From the NCBI GenBank assembly GCA_948567375.1, contig OX419762.1:59848841-59912840 (forward strand): DNA of 64,000 nucleotides, given 5' to 3'. Shown here piece after piece: positions 53,247 to 64,000 of the stretch. Source of the stretch: Lunularia cruciata. Lineage: Eukaryota; Streptophyta; Marchantiopsida; Lunulariales; Lunulariaceae. A program made the translations under genes and the position numbers. The notes under the pieces were generated by a model. The model did not search any database, was not told the origin of the DNA, and worked only from the letters and a program-made list of their open reading frames with translations. The first letter of the stretch is position 1. Every line of letters begins with the position of its first letter.

Positions 53247-56200
53247 AATACTGTGATATAATCTTTGTTGTCAAGGTAATTGGACCCAAGGAAGATCTCA
53301 TTTCATCCTCAATTTGCATATTTTAGGACACTATTCAAAAGGCACCATAGTACTAACAATCTTATACAAAAAAAACCCTATGATGTGAATATAAATTGTA
53401 ATTCTAGGGACTACTTCAATGATAGTTGATTGGAATTCAGCCAAGCAAAAGCGGAAGGTGCAAACATTTTGTGATATAATGACCTTTCAAAATGAACTAT
53501 TACCTTCAAGAGTCTTTTGGACTTGATCCATATTGAGCCCTATCTAGTGTTTTAAGGTTGGTAGCATTACCCTCTTTTGTGAATTGACTTCACCAAGAGA
53601 TTAAACACAAAGCAATAGATAGTCATCATAGTGATACTTTTACCTCATTTTTAGTCATTTTTTACCCATATCCTCAAGGGAACAATATATTCTTACCAAA
53701 TATACTATAAGCACATCAACACCCAAGTTGTCATAGTTTCTTCATATGAGTTAAAATAGGAATAACTCAATAGGTGCTTATAGATCCTAACCTAAAAAGA
53801 AACAATTTGTTTGATTTTTCTCATTAAATTCTTTTTATGCTCACACTTAGATATATTTCTTAGCTACATGATCAAAAGATTATGTGTATTTCTCAAAGTG
53901 TAATGTTTTAAATATGTGAGATTCACTCAATATCTTTTTTCTCAAAATCATAAATGCCATCATATACTTATTAAAGCACGTTGAGGAAAAATTTTTAATC
54001 ATGAGAAACTCAATGTATCAAGAATTAAAAGAATTGCATGAACACCACAAATGCTATTGCATCTATTTGATTATAATGAACAAAAAGCATAGACTAAGAA
54101 AAGGTGTATGGGATTTAGATTAAGTTCTATAAGTCTTTTGACATATTTTTCATTTATCACTTACAATCTAGTTTCTTTCCTCTATTACTTGACATAAAAA
54201 ATTTATAGCCATCCTCTCTAAAGCTTGAGGGAGCCTCACTTATCTCTACAAGAACTTCTATAAAGTTAACTGTTATCCTTTTGTCCAATTCCTCAATCAA
54301 GATAAGTCCAATCACAAGATGTCTTATATAGCCCAAAATTCCACAAATTTCTCTAAAAATAATCTTAAATATCAACCATGTCTTAAGTAATCCATGATGA
54401 GCTTATATTAGTAGGTTTCAATTATGTTATTATTGGTCTATAATGATTTTCATTAAACTTATTTAGATGATTTATAATCTTATGAACCTATCTTAAGAGA
54501 CATCTAAGAAATCTTATTTTATTTTTTATATCAATTAATTTCTATAAATAAATTATATATTTAAATATTTGAAATTATTTTACCAATATAAAATTTATGT
54601 CAATTTTTTTATATGGTTTTTGGAATAAATTCTACAACATATCTATAAGACATAATATTGAGTGATGAAATTACCATTATAACATAAAAAATAATTCATG
54701 AAAGAATTATTAAGTTGAACCTCTTCTTGGTGTAGCATTTGATTAGAATGTTTATGAACCAGATTTGAGATAAATGAAAAAAAGCTATGAAGGATATGAA
54801 GGATCAAAGTTTTAGCATTGTAACTTAGGTTTGTAGCTTAGCCCAAACTTAATCTTTGGAGTTAAACACCATTTTACCTCTTAGGCTTTTATTTTGTATG
54901 ACTTGATAGGATTCTATGAGTTCAACTGGAATTAAACCCCATGTTACCTCTTAGGTTTTATCCTTGAGGAGATCTTCTCATCCTACTTGTTTACATCATT
55001 ATATGGCTTTATAATTGGCAAAAGCAACTTTCACATCTTGTCTTTTCCCATCCATCTTGGACTACACTCATATTGTAGGCGAGGACCTTTGGAGGATGTA
55101 GTTAGCAAAGTATGTAGTTAGCATGGTATCTATTTTCACACTTGGCTTAGAGGCCTTGGGTTTACAAGTCCAAACTTGTAAATGCAAGATTTGGAGCCCA
55201 TACATGGTCCTCACTCTCTTTGACTTCTCATTAGGATTCCAATCCTTATAGGTGGTTTGGGAGTTTATGGCTCTCTTGTGGGATAGGAGGACTTTTTAGT
55301 TGTTCATAAAAGACATTTAAGTACAAGCACCATCCCATGCTGACCTCTTCTCCTGATTGTGAGATACCCAAGTGGCCTATCCCATTCTTAGTTAGTGCTA
55401 TCTCCCAAGGATCTTATATTTGATATAGACATTCTTGCTTTTGAGAGCATTTTTGCCACATTTTTGAATGTTTGATAATACTATTTGCCATAATTTGTAC
55501 ACTCTATTATGGCCATGCAAGCTCCCACAATTATCAAATGAGTGGTATAGGTAGCAGATAAATCTCCTCATAATCATGGATGAATGTGGTCTAAGAGGAC
55601 AAGAGGTCATAACACCAACAACACATATTGGAACATGGGTTCTAATGGTCCCTTATTTAGGGAGAGTGAAGGTTAGCTTGCCCTATTCTCCCAAGGAAAA
55701 ATTTGCACATTTTTGAGGCCTAATTCATCTCTTTAGGCCAAAATTTGCTCTAAAGTTTTAAGGTTATTTTTGGCTTCTACCCTATTAGTAGAAGTACTTT
55801 TTTGGTGATACCTCTATCTTATCTACTTAGGCCATCATATATAATATTCTTCTAGATGTTATCAAGCTAATTTTCACCTCTAGATAATATGTCGAGCTAT
55901 TGGTATCACAACTTTACCCTTGATTGATAACTTATGTTTCAATTTTAAGGAGTCTATCCTAACACTATGATTGAAGTTGGGTCCATATCTAGCTCTCATA
56001 GGGTTGTTGGACCAATATGCATGTGGTTCTCCTTATGATTTGCAAGGAATAGACTTTCTATGATATGCAATAGAGGGAGTCCACCAGAGTCCATGATGCA
56101 CTTTGTGTTATAGTAGCATAGATCTTATGAGCTATAGGCCCAAGTTCAGATTGAGTGTTGGTTGGATCTATGAAGACCACCACCTATTTGTTAAATGCAA

Positions 56201-56529
56201 GCAGATATTGTTACTTTTATACATGGCTGTTGCACCTTGCGTGATGTAATGGTGGCCAACCCTCTACAAGCAAAGTCCTTGATATAGGCAGGCATACATG
56301 TGGGCATAACATCAACCATTGCCTCTAGGGGCAAGGAGGACCACTACATACCCAAGCTATCCTCAATACCTTTCTCTCTCTTGCAAGAGTTTTGGGTGCC
56401 TAAATCATCATTCTGATAGCCCCCTCAAAGATGCAACACAAGGTTCTCATAGAGGAGAGGAGCATTGGTTATCTCTCCAACCATGCCCATATCTATCACA
56501 CCAGTTGCAATGTCACATCTAGATTTCTT
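53247..56529. other. AT-rich, unassigned, with a Gypsy-B LTR fragment
   Basis: No coding motif. 54840-54960 contains two similar copies of a GTTACCTCTTAGG phrase. 55620-55925 is a reverse-strand fragment of the Gypsy-B LTR (GCCTAATTCATC, TATTAGTAGAAGTAC, GGTGATACCTCTA). The part 54420-54720 is extremely AT-rich. Confidence 0.55.
55620..55925 (-). repeat. Gypsy-B LTR fragment
   Basis: Matches 48600-49000 in the same (reverse) orientation, without ends or duplication of flanks. Confidence 0.65.
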
Positions 56530-56960
56530 GGACATTGGAATTGCAATTATAGTAGTTAGAGGTATTTTAGCAATCACTCATAGACTACTTTCCAATGGTT
56601 AGATTTTGTGTTTGGGGTACTGACTTCATGGTAGGGCCCACCGTCACTTTGCATTGTTTGCACTATTAGGTGTGCTATCAGCGGGAACGTTAGAGTTTCA
56701 GACCTAGTTTGAATCCAAGGGTATAATTTTGAAGTGCAACTCTAGAGAGCTCACTTCTTTGATGTTGAGCCTTCGAGTTCCTGGCTATGATAGACAGAGG
56801 CCGGAGAGCATCACCTAGATTCTCTTAGCTAGAGTGGTTGTGGCTTGACGGTAATCAGTGCACAATTGTTGGTAGTTTATAAAGTGACAAATCAAGTACT
56901 AATCTGAGTTGAGTTGATTTGAGTGGTGTAAACAAATTGATTACATCAAAGAAGTGAAGT
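56530..56960 (+). repeat. Right member of the repeat pair with 52.7-53.1 kb
   Basis: Shares GATGTTGA, CCTGGCTATG, GAGCATCACCT, TTAGCTAGAGTGG, TGTGGCTTGAC and TATCTGAGTTGA-like phrases in order with the left member, 3.8 kb away. Confidence 0.6.
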
Positions 56961-57900
56961 CAAGGGGAAATAAGGTGCATGAATTGAGTGTGTTAGTGGT
57001 ATCTCCAAGACTCACTGATCGTTGGTAGCTCAATTGGAGTTCAAGTTCAAGTTTTCTAGTGTGCATAAACTTGTTTGATTGATGTAGATTTGGCAATGAG
57101 GCAGACCATGTGCGGAAGCGCTGGCCAAATTTTCAGCAAAGAGAAGCAATTTTTGAGCAATGGTTGTGATTTTGAGCTCAAGAGGTGAAAGCAAGACCAA
57201 TTTGTTGCGAGTTGGGCTCAAAAAGTGAAATTGAAGGTAGAGTTAAGAATCTATCCTGGTGAATTTGTGATTTGGAAAAACTATCATTTTAGTTTGGCCC
57301 GAGTGGAAAGTTAGCAGAGAATTTGGCAAACAATCTACTTTAGGGTTTAAGTCAAATTTTGGCCAAATTTGGAGGAGTTTTGCTTGTTGGCCACATTTGG
57401 AAGAGTTTCACTAAATTTGGAGAGGATTTGAAGTGGCAAAAAGAAAGGCCTTAGTTTGCTAAATTTTGGCATTAAGAGGCATAGGGATGTGGGCTTTAAG
57501 AGGCTACAAAGGCCGCTTGCTGGTATGAGGCTAGCTAGTTTTGAGTAGATCTTGGTCGTTGTTTTGCAAAATCTAGACATCATGCTAGATTGTGCGCAAT
57601 AGGATTTGATCCCTAGATTGGTGCCCTAGCCAAAAGGTCCACCCTCACTTGTTGTCCTAATGTTTGTTTCACTATTATCTATACAGTTGTAGCTTTGGCT
57701 AGGAAAGGTAGTTTGATCCCATTCTTGGTGATCATGGTAGCTTAGGATGTAGATAAGAACTCTTATTATATCAATACCAAATGATGCCAGAGTCAATCTA
57801 GTGTTGATTTATGAGATGGAGAGTCTTGCTAGCTTTCTTGTGATTGGACCCCCTCCATTCTCTACTTCTTGTTTGTGCACCTTGTTTGTGTGAGGTGACC
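56961..57900. other. Possible leader of Gypsy-C, no genes seen
   Basis: Contains phrases with AATTTGG repeated (57240-57420). No ORF with motifs. Confidence 0.4.
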
Positions 57901-57929
57901 TAAATTTAGGGCATTAATGCTCTACTTTG

Positions 57930-58060
57930 CTCTCAATGGTGAGGTTGGAGTGATGACCAATCAAACTACTATGTTTCTCAATGGTGAGGTTGGAGTGATG
58001 ACCAATCAGACTACTATGTTTCTCTCTGGTGAGGTAGGAAGTGATGATCTACAAACTGTG
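57930..58060 (+). repeat. 48-bp tandem repeats
   Basis: Two nearly identical 48-bp units and a third partial one; in one frame they read NGEVGVMTNQTTMF twice, then SGEVG. Next to it (58130-58250) is a low-complexity TTGGTG-rich stretch. Confidence 0.85.
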
Positions 58061-58276
58061 AGAATGTGTGTTGTGATGACAGGTTACAAGTCGCCCTTTC
58101 CCCTAGTGTAGTTATCTCAGTTAGAGTTACATTAGTGGGTAGTATTACGTTGGTTTTGGCACTTGGTGGTGCTCAATTGGTGTTGGTACTTGGTGGTGTT
58201 TGGTTGGTGGTGTTGGTTCTTGGTGCGGTATTTGCAATTGTGGTTACAATTGACAGTTTGTGGTTACTTTGTCACG

Positions 58277-59540
58277 ATGGAGTTTTTTGGGGATTCCAGA
58301 GGAGAAAGCCCTGCAATACACAATAAGTTTACTTGGAGTGGCGCTTGGTATAAGCTTATATCTCAGGTCCCAATGAGTGAGAAGATTGAATATGAGTTGG
58401 AGTTTAACATGGGAGCTTATTCAATTGAGAGCGCACTTAGCATGTGCGCACCATTGTTGTGGGACATGGATGAGATTTATGGGGCCTCCAAAGGCCCTAG
58501 GTGTTACTCTGGTACAATGAGTACCATTGAGTTGATGATTTCATCCAGGAGTTTGATGGTTGGTGTGATCTGTAGTAGATGCAAAACCCAATTTTGTTCA
58601 CACCTTTCATGGAAGGGATTATTTCAACACTTGGAAGGTCCACCGATGGATGAATACCATGAGTTCAGGAGAGCTCACTTGGAGGAGATTGAGTTATGGA
58701 GACAATATTGGTCTCCAAACTATATCTCTATCACTTCAGGCTTGGTTGCCAAGGGTAGATAGGTTGTACCCATGAGTTCTAGCTTGAGTAGCGTTGGTGG
58801 AGCTAGTGGAGGTTCACTAGTTGGAGATAGTGCTACTACAAGTGGAGGTACCGCTACAAGAGATGGTGTAGTATTGGGGTCTAACCCTATGGAAGAGTTC
58901 TTCTAGTGTTTGAGGCAGAACTAGCAAGGAATGCGGACTGACAAGCTAAGGAGCTTGCAAGGAGGTCAAATGGAAGGCTGGAGAGAGCCTATGCAAGGCA
59001 TACACTTGCATGAGATGGCTGATCAAGTTTACTCAAGGAGTTACTAAGGCCCAAGCAATCCAATTTTGGTATGGGATATTGGACAAGGAGTTGCAACGTA
59101 GAGTTAATGATGCTACATTGTTACATGTTACTTTGCCTACTTCTGTGGTGTTCTTTGGTTTGGCTGAGCATATTGAGCTCAACATGGTGGAGGAGAGAGT
59201 GGTGACATCCTGGATTTGGTAGGGAGACCTCATCCACAATTGTGAATTTTTCTAGAGTGCATCAAAGTGCACCATGCCTAATTGGTTTTCAAGGATAGGG
59301 TGGATAACCCAGATCTTATGGAGCGAGTGGAGGGCCTAAAGGAGCTAGACCCTTACCTTCATTTTCTAATCAGCAATAGCCAATGAGTGGTAGTGTTGCT
59401 TGTTGAGCTTGTGGTGGACCTCACCATAGGAGAGAGTGTACTCAAGGCAACGGACCTGATACCTTTGGTGCATCACAACCAGCACAAAGGTAGTGTGAGC
59501 ATTGCCATAGATTTGGTCACACTAATGACCAATGCTTTCA
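58277..59540 (+). pseudogene. Gypsy-C gag with two zinc knuckles
   Basis: From MEFFGDSRGES at 58277 an open stretch runs to 58762 (WSGAWYKLI, MSTIELMISSRSLMVGV, LSWKGLFQHLEGPP). Then frames break; ITKFTQ-like and AQAIQFWYGILDKELQRRV near 59020-59110 look capsid-derived. ACGGPHHRREC (first knuckle, near 59400-59445, with TGA inside) and CEHCHRFGHTNDQC (second, 59494-59535) follow. I do not know the function of the N-terminal part. Confidence 0.7.
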
Positions 59541-60439
59541 CCTACACTTGGAGTTATGGAGTGGTATGGTTGCTATGGCATGTGGTAGAGGAGCTCTAGG
59601 TCATGGAGGACGAGGTGCTAGAGGTGGTGGTAGAAGATCCATACCTATTAGAGGTGCAATACTTGCCCTTACTTTTGATACAACTATGGCTACTACTATT
59701 GAGTAGTTGGAGTAGAGATTGGCTAGTATGGCCATTGCTCAAAGGAGAGTAGATTTGGGTGCTGAGGCTTCCACTTCATATGTTGGTGATAGAGATGCTT
59801 TGAACTTTATGTGCAAAGAAACATAGGTGGATACATCTGCCTCAATAACTAGGAGTGCAGTATGTGCTCCAAAGCCTAGAGGAGTATCAATGGTGTTGGA
59901 CCCACAAAGAGGAGAGGTTGGAAGACAGGTCAAACTTCCCTAGTCTTTCATGCTCTCCAAGGCATTGCAGATGACATCCATGGCTCCTAAAGGTCCCAAT
60001 GCAGGTGTGGTAGGTGGTGATGGGGTGCATGATAGACTACCTGCTAGTCAAACACCTGCTACTACACAGACTAAGTCTAGCACAATGTTTGGGGTGGCTC
60101 ACCTGATTATAAGTTGCCTTTTGTTTTCAACAAGTGATATGTTTACATTAGGAGTTGACCCAACCCTAGTATTCTGGTTGGCTGCCATGCTTTGTGAGGG
60201 TAAGGATGATGTGGTCCCCACTACTAGAGTAGAGGTTGTTGATAGTGGAGTTGACTTGGTTGAGGAGCATGGGAATTCACTCAGCGACCAATGGTTTGTG
60301 TTAGGCATCAGCGGCTAGATCAGAAGAGTTGCCAACTAGACTAGCCTTTGAGAGAGCACACTTCACACCTGGTGTTATCTTAATGGATAACCAGAGGGGG
60401 ATTTTTTGTTTTTTGGAACCTTTAAGGAAGGTCTATACA

Positions 60440-60750
60440 CCACAAAGAGTCTTATTAGACTCAAGTGCATAGCCCCTTATGTTGGGGAAGGTTGCAGTTG
60501 TTGGTTACGGATGACCAATGTGGAGAGGTATCCATTTCAAATCCAAACATCTGTAGGAGGTGGTTTGACATAGTACATCAAACATGGAGAGCTTGTTGCT
60601 TAGATTCAGCCTGGTCATCTGACTGATAGCTCGGTGGTGAGAGCTCATGCCATTGTGATCATAACTGAGTCATATGATGTATTAGTTGGGAGAGTAGTGT
60701 TATACCCTATGGGTTTCAATATTGACTATTCGGAGGAGATATCCTCCTAT
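60440..60750 (+). pseudogene. Gypsy-C aspartic protease
   Basis: VLLDSSA followed by a stop stands for the usual VLLDSGAQ (Gly to Ser and Gln to stop, both G-to-A or C-to-T). HAIVIITESYDVLVGRVVLYPMGF near 60640-60720 is the C-terminal flap and second motif. Confidence 0.7.
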
Positions 60751-62730
60751 ATACTAGGTTGGCAATCTGATGAGGGATGCTTATGTTGCCTACCAATACA
60801 CTTCAATAGTGGTAGTCTTGGCTCACTACAGTCCGGGACCATGGTGACATCAGTTTTAGCTTTTAGTGGTGCAATTACTTGGCTTGGTGATTTATTGGAG
60901 GAGAATGCCCGTGTAGAGGATACTCTAGTACCAAAGGAGATCATTTAGATTTGGAGTACAAGTGGGATTGTTCTATCCACCTTGGATGTTCTATTGTGGA
61001 TTTTAGAGGAGGCATTGCAACAACATGCAGATTGGTTGGTGCAGTAGGCTTGGAGTGGAGCCTTTGTACCACCAGGAGATGAATGTGAGGATGAGCTTTT
61101 AGAGTCAATTACCTTGACACATCTGGATACCACACTCATTGCTTGGTAGTATCCTGTAGAGAGAGTATATTTATTGGAGTTGTTTGATGGGTTTAGCACC
61201 GGACTAGCTATGGTACTACAAGTGGGTATACGAGTATAGAGGCACTTGTATGTGGAGAGAGATGAGATTGCTACGTGAGTCTCCCTCCATCATGTGACAC
61301 ACTTTGCCTATTGGTATCCTGATGTCTTACTAATGTCAGCATGTAGAGGTTACCAAAATGCCCTACCAACAGACATTTCTTTGTTGGGAGTGCATGATCA
61401 GGAGCAACATGGGCCTGTTCATTTGGTGATTTTTGGATGGCTATGTCAGGGACATACACATGCTGGCTGAGGTTTGGGTCTTAAGGATCCCCATTCTGGT
61501 GTGTTTCTGGGAGATGTTACAGATACTATGACATCTTTAGGTTCATCAGTCCGTTTCTCCAACTTACATTTTGGAGAACATCCTTTTGATGGGTGATTCT
61601 TGCACCTAGGTGGTGGTAAGTACACATGAGGTCCATTCTTGGATGGATATGATGTTTTGTTAGATGCAACCAAAGTGGGACTATGGGTTCATCATCTTCA
61701 TCTTTGGTAGATGAACGAACCTCTTACATAGAGAGGTTCTACAACATGCTTATGATGGGATTCAAGGACTAGACCACATCATTGTTGATGACATCTTGGA
61801 TGTTGGGCGTCAATCTAAGATGGGGGTAGTAGTTGATAGATCACCTATTGTAGTGGTTAACTTAGTTGGACAGCCTAGAGCCGCTTTCCCACACTTATGA
61901 GTTTCCCAAACTCTCATGCTTTTCAAGAAGGAAGTCTTGGACTAGTTTGGGACTCAAAGTTATAGCAGTTGGTGGAGCCCAATCAATGAGAGAGAGAGTG
62001 TGCAATGGGTTTTTGCACCAATATTACCACTGTTCCACTATAGTAGTATTTGAGGCATCCATGCATTAGGTGTTAGGTCAAGCTATAGACCTATGCTATT
62101 TGACTTGGATTTTGAGCCTTGGCTTGGGAGTAGCATAAGATATACTTGATAGGCATCACCACTTAGACACTTGTGAGCCCTATGCCTATCAAGACAATTC
62201 AAGCACATGTTTGGGGCGATGGACCGAGTGGACAAGGTATTCTTGGGACATAGCCAATGGCTACTAGGGAGAGTGGTCTACCTGGAGTCCATCCAAGTGA
62301 GTGTGGCCTATTTGGATTACATTCTTGGTCTACTTGGGATGCAGCTAGAGGACATATAGAGCTTGCAACCAGATCAGAGAGAGTTTTTCACATAGAGGTT
62401 GGGACCTTTAGTAGTTATGAAAATACTGCTCCCAAAGGCCTAGTGTAGCAGCTAGTTAGTACGTCTTCTACTCCTATGATAGTTATAGAGGATATTTGGG
62501 AGCCAGATCTTGGACCCAAGCTTATAGGATAGGAAAGACAGAGAGTTTGGATGTTCTTGAGGAGCTACACAAATTGTTTTGCCTTTAATATGAAGGATTT
62601 GGGTGCTCTAAAGGGACTTGGTATACAGATTGAGCTGACTATCAATACACTAGTTTTCTTACGTCCTTATTGATATAGTGACATGGAGCGAGCATTGATG
62701 TAAAGCCAAATTAGTGATCTTTTTGACGTT
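60751..62730 (+). pseudogene. Gypsy-C spacer between protease and RT
   Basis: About 2 kb with broken frames and no recognised domain (for example GTMVTSVLAFSGAITWLGDLLEE near 60840). It is longer than the usual spacer of Gypsy elements. Unknown content. Confidence 0.45.
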
Positions 62731-62739
62731 GGTTTGGTA

Positions 62740-63860
62740 GAGATTTCATAAAAATAGGTGGATGTGTGGAGATTACCTTATCAACCAACAAACTAGGGCT
62801 GATTGGTATGCCATGTCTACACCAGAGGAGATCTTTGATGCGATTGGGCATGCAAAGATCTTGAGTGCTTTGGATCTTTGAGCAAGATATCATCAGTTGC
62901 CAATCAAGGAGGAGGATTGGTCCAAGATAACATTTTAGGCTATTGATCCTCACGGTAAGGATGTATTATTTTAGTGGAGGTTCTTACCATTTGGGTCAAA
63001 GAATGCTCTTGTTGAGTTCTAGAGGATCATGGATAGGATCCTAACTGGATTGGATTTTGCTCGGTGTTATGTTGATGACATTTTGGTCTATAACACTACT
63101 GTGGAGGAGCATGAGAGACAATTGTTGGAGGTGATTGAGATGTTGAGATCTCATGGACTCAAATTACATCCTAGGTTCTTCCACAAGCAGGTTGAGTATT
63201 GGGGTCACACTATCTACCTTGGAGGACTTGGTGTTCAACCGACCAAGGGGGAGGCCATTGCACGTATTCCTTGACCTACGAATGTGAGCAGAGTGAGAGC
63301 ATTTCTTGGGTTAGCAAACTTCTATTGTTGCTATGTTAGAGGATTTAGTGTCATTGCTAATGCCTTGAAAAAGCTTACCAAGCTTACACAAGAGCAGTGT
63401 TGGGAAGATGAGCAAGAGAGAGCTTTTGTAGAGCTCAAGGAGAGGTTGACATGTGCTCCTATTTTTAGGAGACCAATCAGAGGACAACCATTTCAGGTTC
63501 ATACTAATTGGAGTATGGTGGGGCTTGGAGTAGTGCTTACCCAACATGATGATGAGGGGAAGGAGTTTGTGCTGGCCTATGCTAGTTGCTCCAACAATTC
63601 AGCAGAGGAGAAGTATAGTTCATATGAGAGAGAGTGCCTAGCAACAATTTGAGCAATAACACATTTCCAATGTTACCTATTTGGTAACCCCTTTACTCTC
63701 ATCATTGATCATCAACCACTAAAATGGTTGATAGAGTCCAACAAGCTTTCAAGGAAGCTTGCATGATGAGCTCTGATTTTACAAGAGTATGATTTCATAG
63801 TTATTCACCAACCTGGAGTGGTGAACCGTGATGCAAATGGGTTGAGTAGAAATCCATATT
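62740..63860 (+). pseudogene. Gypsy-C reverse transcriptase and RNase H
   Basis: RT palm: ARYHQLPIKEEDWSKITF, WRFLPFGSKNA, RIMDRILTGLDFARCYVDDILVY (active site YVDD at about 63070), KQVEYWGHTI. Then SRVRAFLGLANFYCCYVRGF and the RNase H part with YASCSNNSAEEKYSSYERECLA, IIDHQPLKWL and VNRDANGLSR. In-frame stops stand at 62878, 62936, 62972, 63019, 63273 and 63650, where Arg, Trp or Gln would be expected in most cases. Domain order is normal. Confidence 0.9.
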
Positions 63861-64000
63861 CCAACTAGTAGGATCATATTGGAGCACATTGGCATGGTGA
63901 GACATATGAGGAGATGGTGCCAGGTAGGCATGCATCTTCCTTTCTTTATACATATTCTAAGGCTTTGGTGGTATCTCTCTCAATGCATACGGGAAGAGTT

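Larger units (their letters stand above)
58277..64000 (+). mobile_element. Ty3/Gypsy retrotransposon C, decayed, 3' end outside window
   Basis: Order on the plus strand: gag (58277-59230), two zinc knuckles (59400-59535), protease (60440-60700), a long spacer, RT (62740-63280), RNase H (63284-63860), then the window ends before any integrase. Stops are many and usually replace Trp, Arg or Gln. No LTR is recognised inside the window. Confidence 0.83.

Noticed and set aside
58066..58326. Val/Leu-rich ORF as a membrane protein
   Set aside because: The hydrophobic run comes from a TTGGTG-rich low-complexity stretch in a decayed element.
1..64000. CRISPR arrays, operons or bacterial mobile elements
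   Set aside because: Spliced genes and plant LTR retrotransposons show this is a eukaryotic nuclear sequence; the short tandem repeats found have no spacer pattern.

Overview
This is a nuclear plant DNA window. The evidence is a split DEAD-box helicase gene with GT-AG introns whose closest recognisable relative is the plastid helicase RH50, a P-class PPR locus, a UBC27-type ubiquitin-conjugating enzyme, and many Ty1/Copia and Ty3/Gypsy LTR retrotransposons. Introns of 6.7 kb and 10.4 kb packed with retroelements suggest a large, repeat-rich land-plant genome. I cannot name the species; a non-flowering lineage such as a fern, lycophyte or bryophyte is a weak guess.

Layout. 1-4574: a nearly whole Copia element (family A, minus strand), cut by the window start. 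4575-9020: end of an upstream RH50-like gene copy, holding the 3' part of its last intron, its last exon (8023-8263) and its 3' flank. 9021-17575: AT-rich retroelement debris, with a Gypsy element (11135-16786, minus) nested inside a Copia remnant (plus). 17636-20273: a PPR gene on the minus strand broken by stops and frameshifts. 21061-42116: a complete RH50-like gene on the plus strand, eight exons giving one 2,961-nt frame (986 codons). Its intron 3 holds a recombinant Copia element; its intron 7 holds several antisense family-A fragments and a local dispersed repeat family. 43006-43590: UBC27 on the minus strand, convergent with RH50. From about 44.9 kb to the end: AT-rich, decayed Gypsy DNA with two recognisable elements (about 47.2-52.2 kb and 57.9-64 kb), a solo LTR and unassigned repeats.

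How it fits together. The gene island (about 17.6-43.9 kb) holds a PPR locus and an RH50 gene transcribed divergently, then UBC27. RH50 and PPR proteins both typically act on organelle RNA. The PPR copy is dead; RH50 and UBC27 look intact. The last RH50 intron, last exon and 3' flank occur twice about 34 kb apart. The two last exons differ at 12 sites, 11 of them synonymous, so both copies evolved under protein-level constraint, which implies a second RH50-like gene extending left of the window.

Most notable points: constraint on the duplicated RH50 exon; an intronic Copia element with mismatched LTRs and no target-site duplication; heat-shock-element-like arrays upstream of the TATA box in both LTRs of a Gypsy element; a decayed PHD-finger motif next to a Gypsy RNase H; an undescribed intronic repeat family in which two copies became perfect palindromes; and stop codons that mostly fit cytosine-deamination decay.
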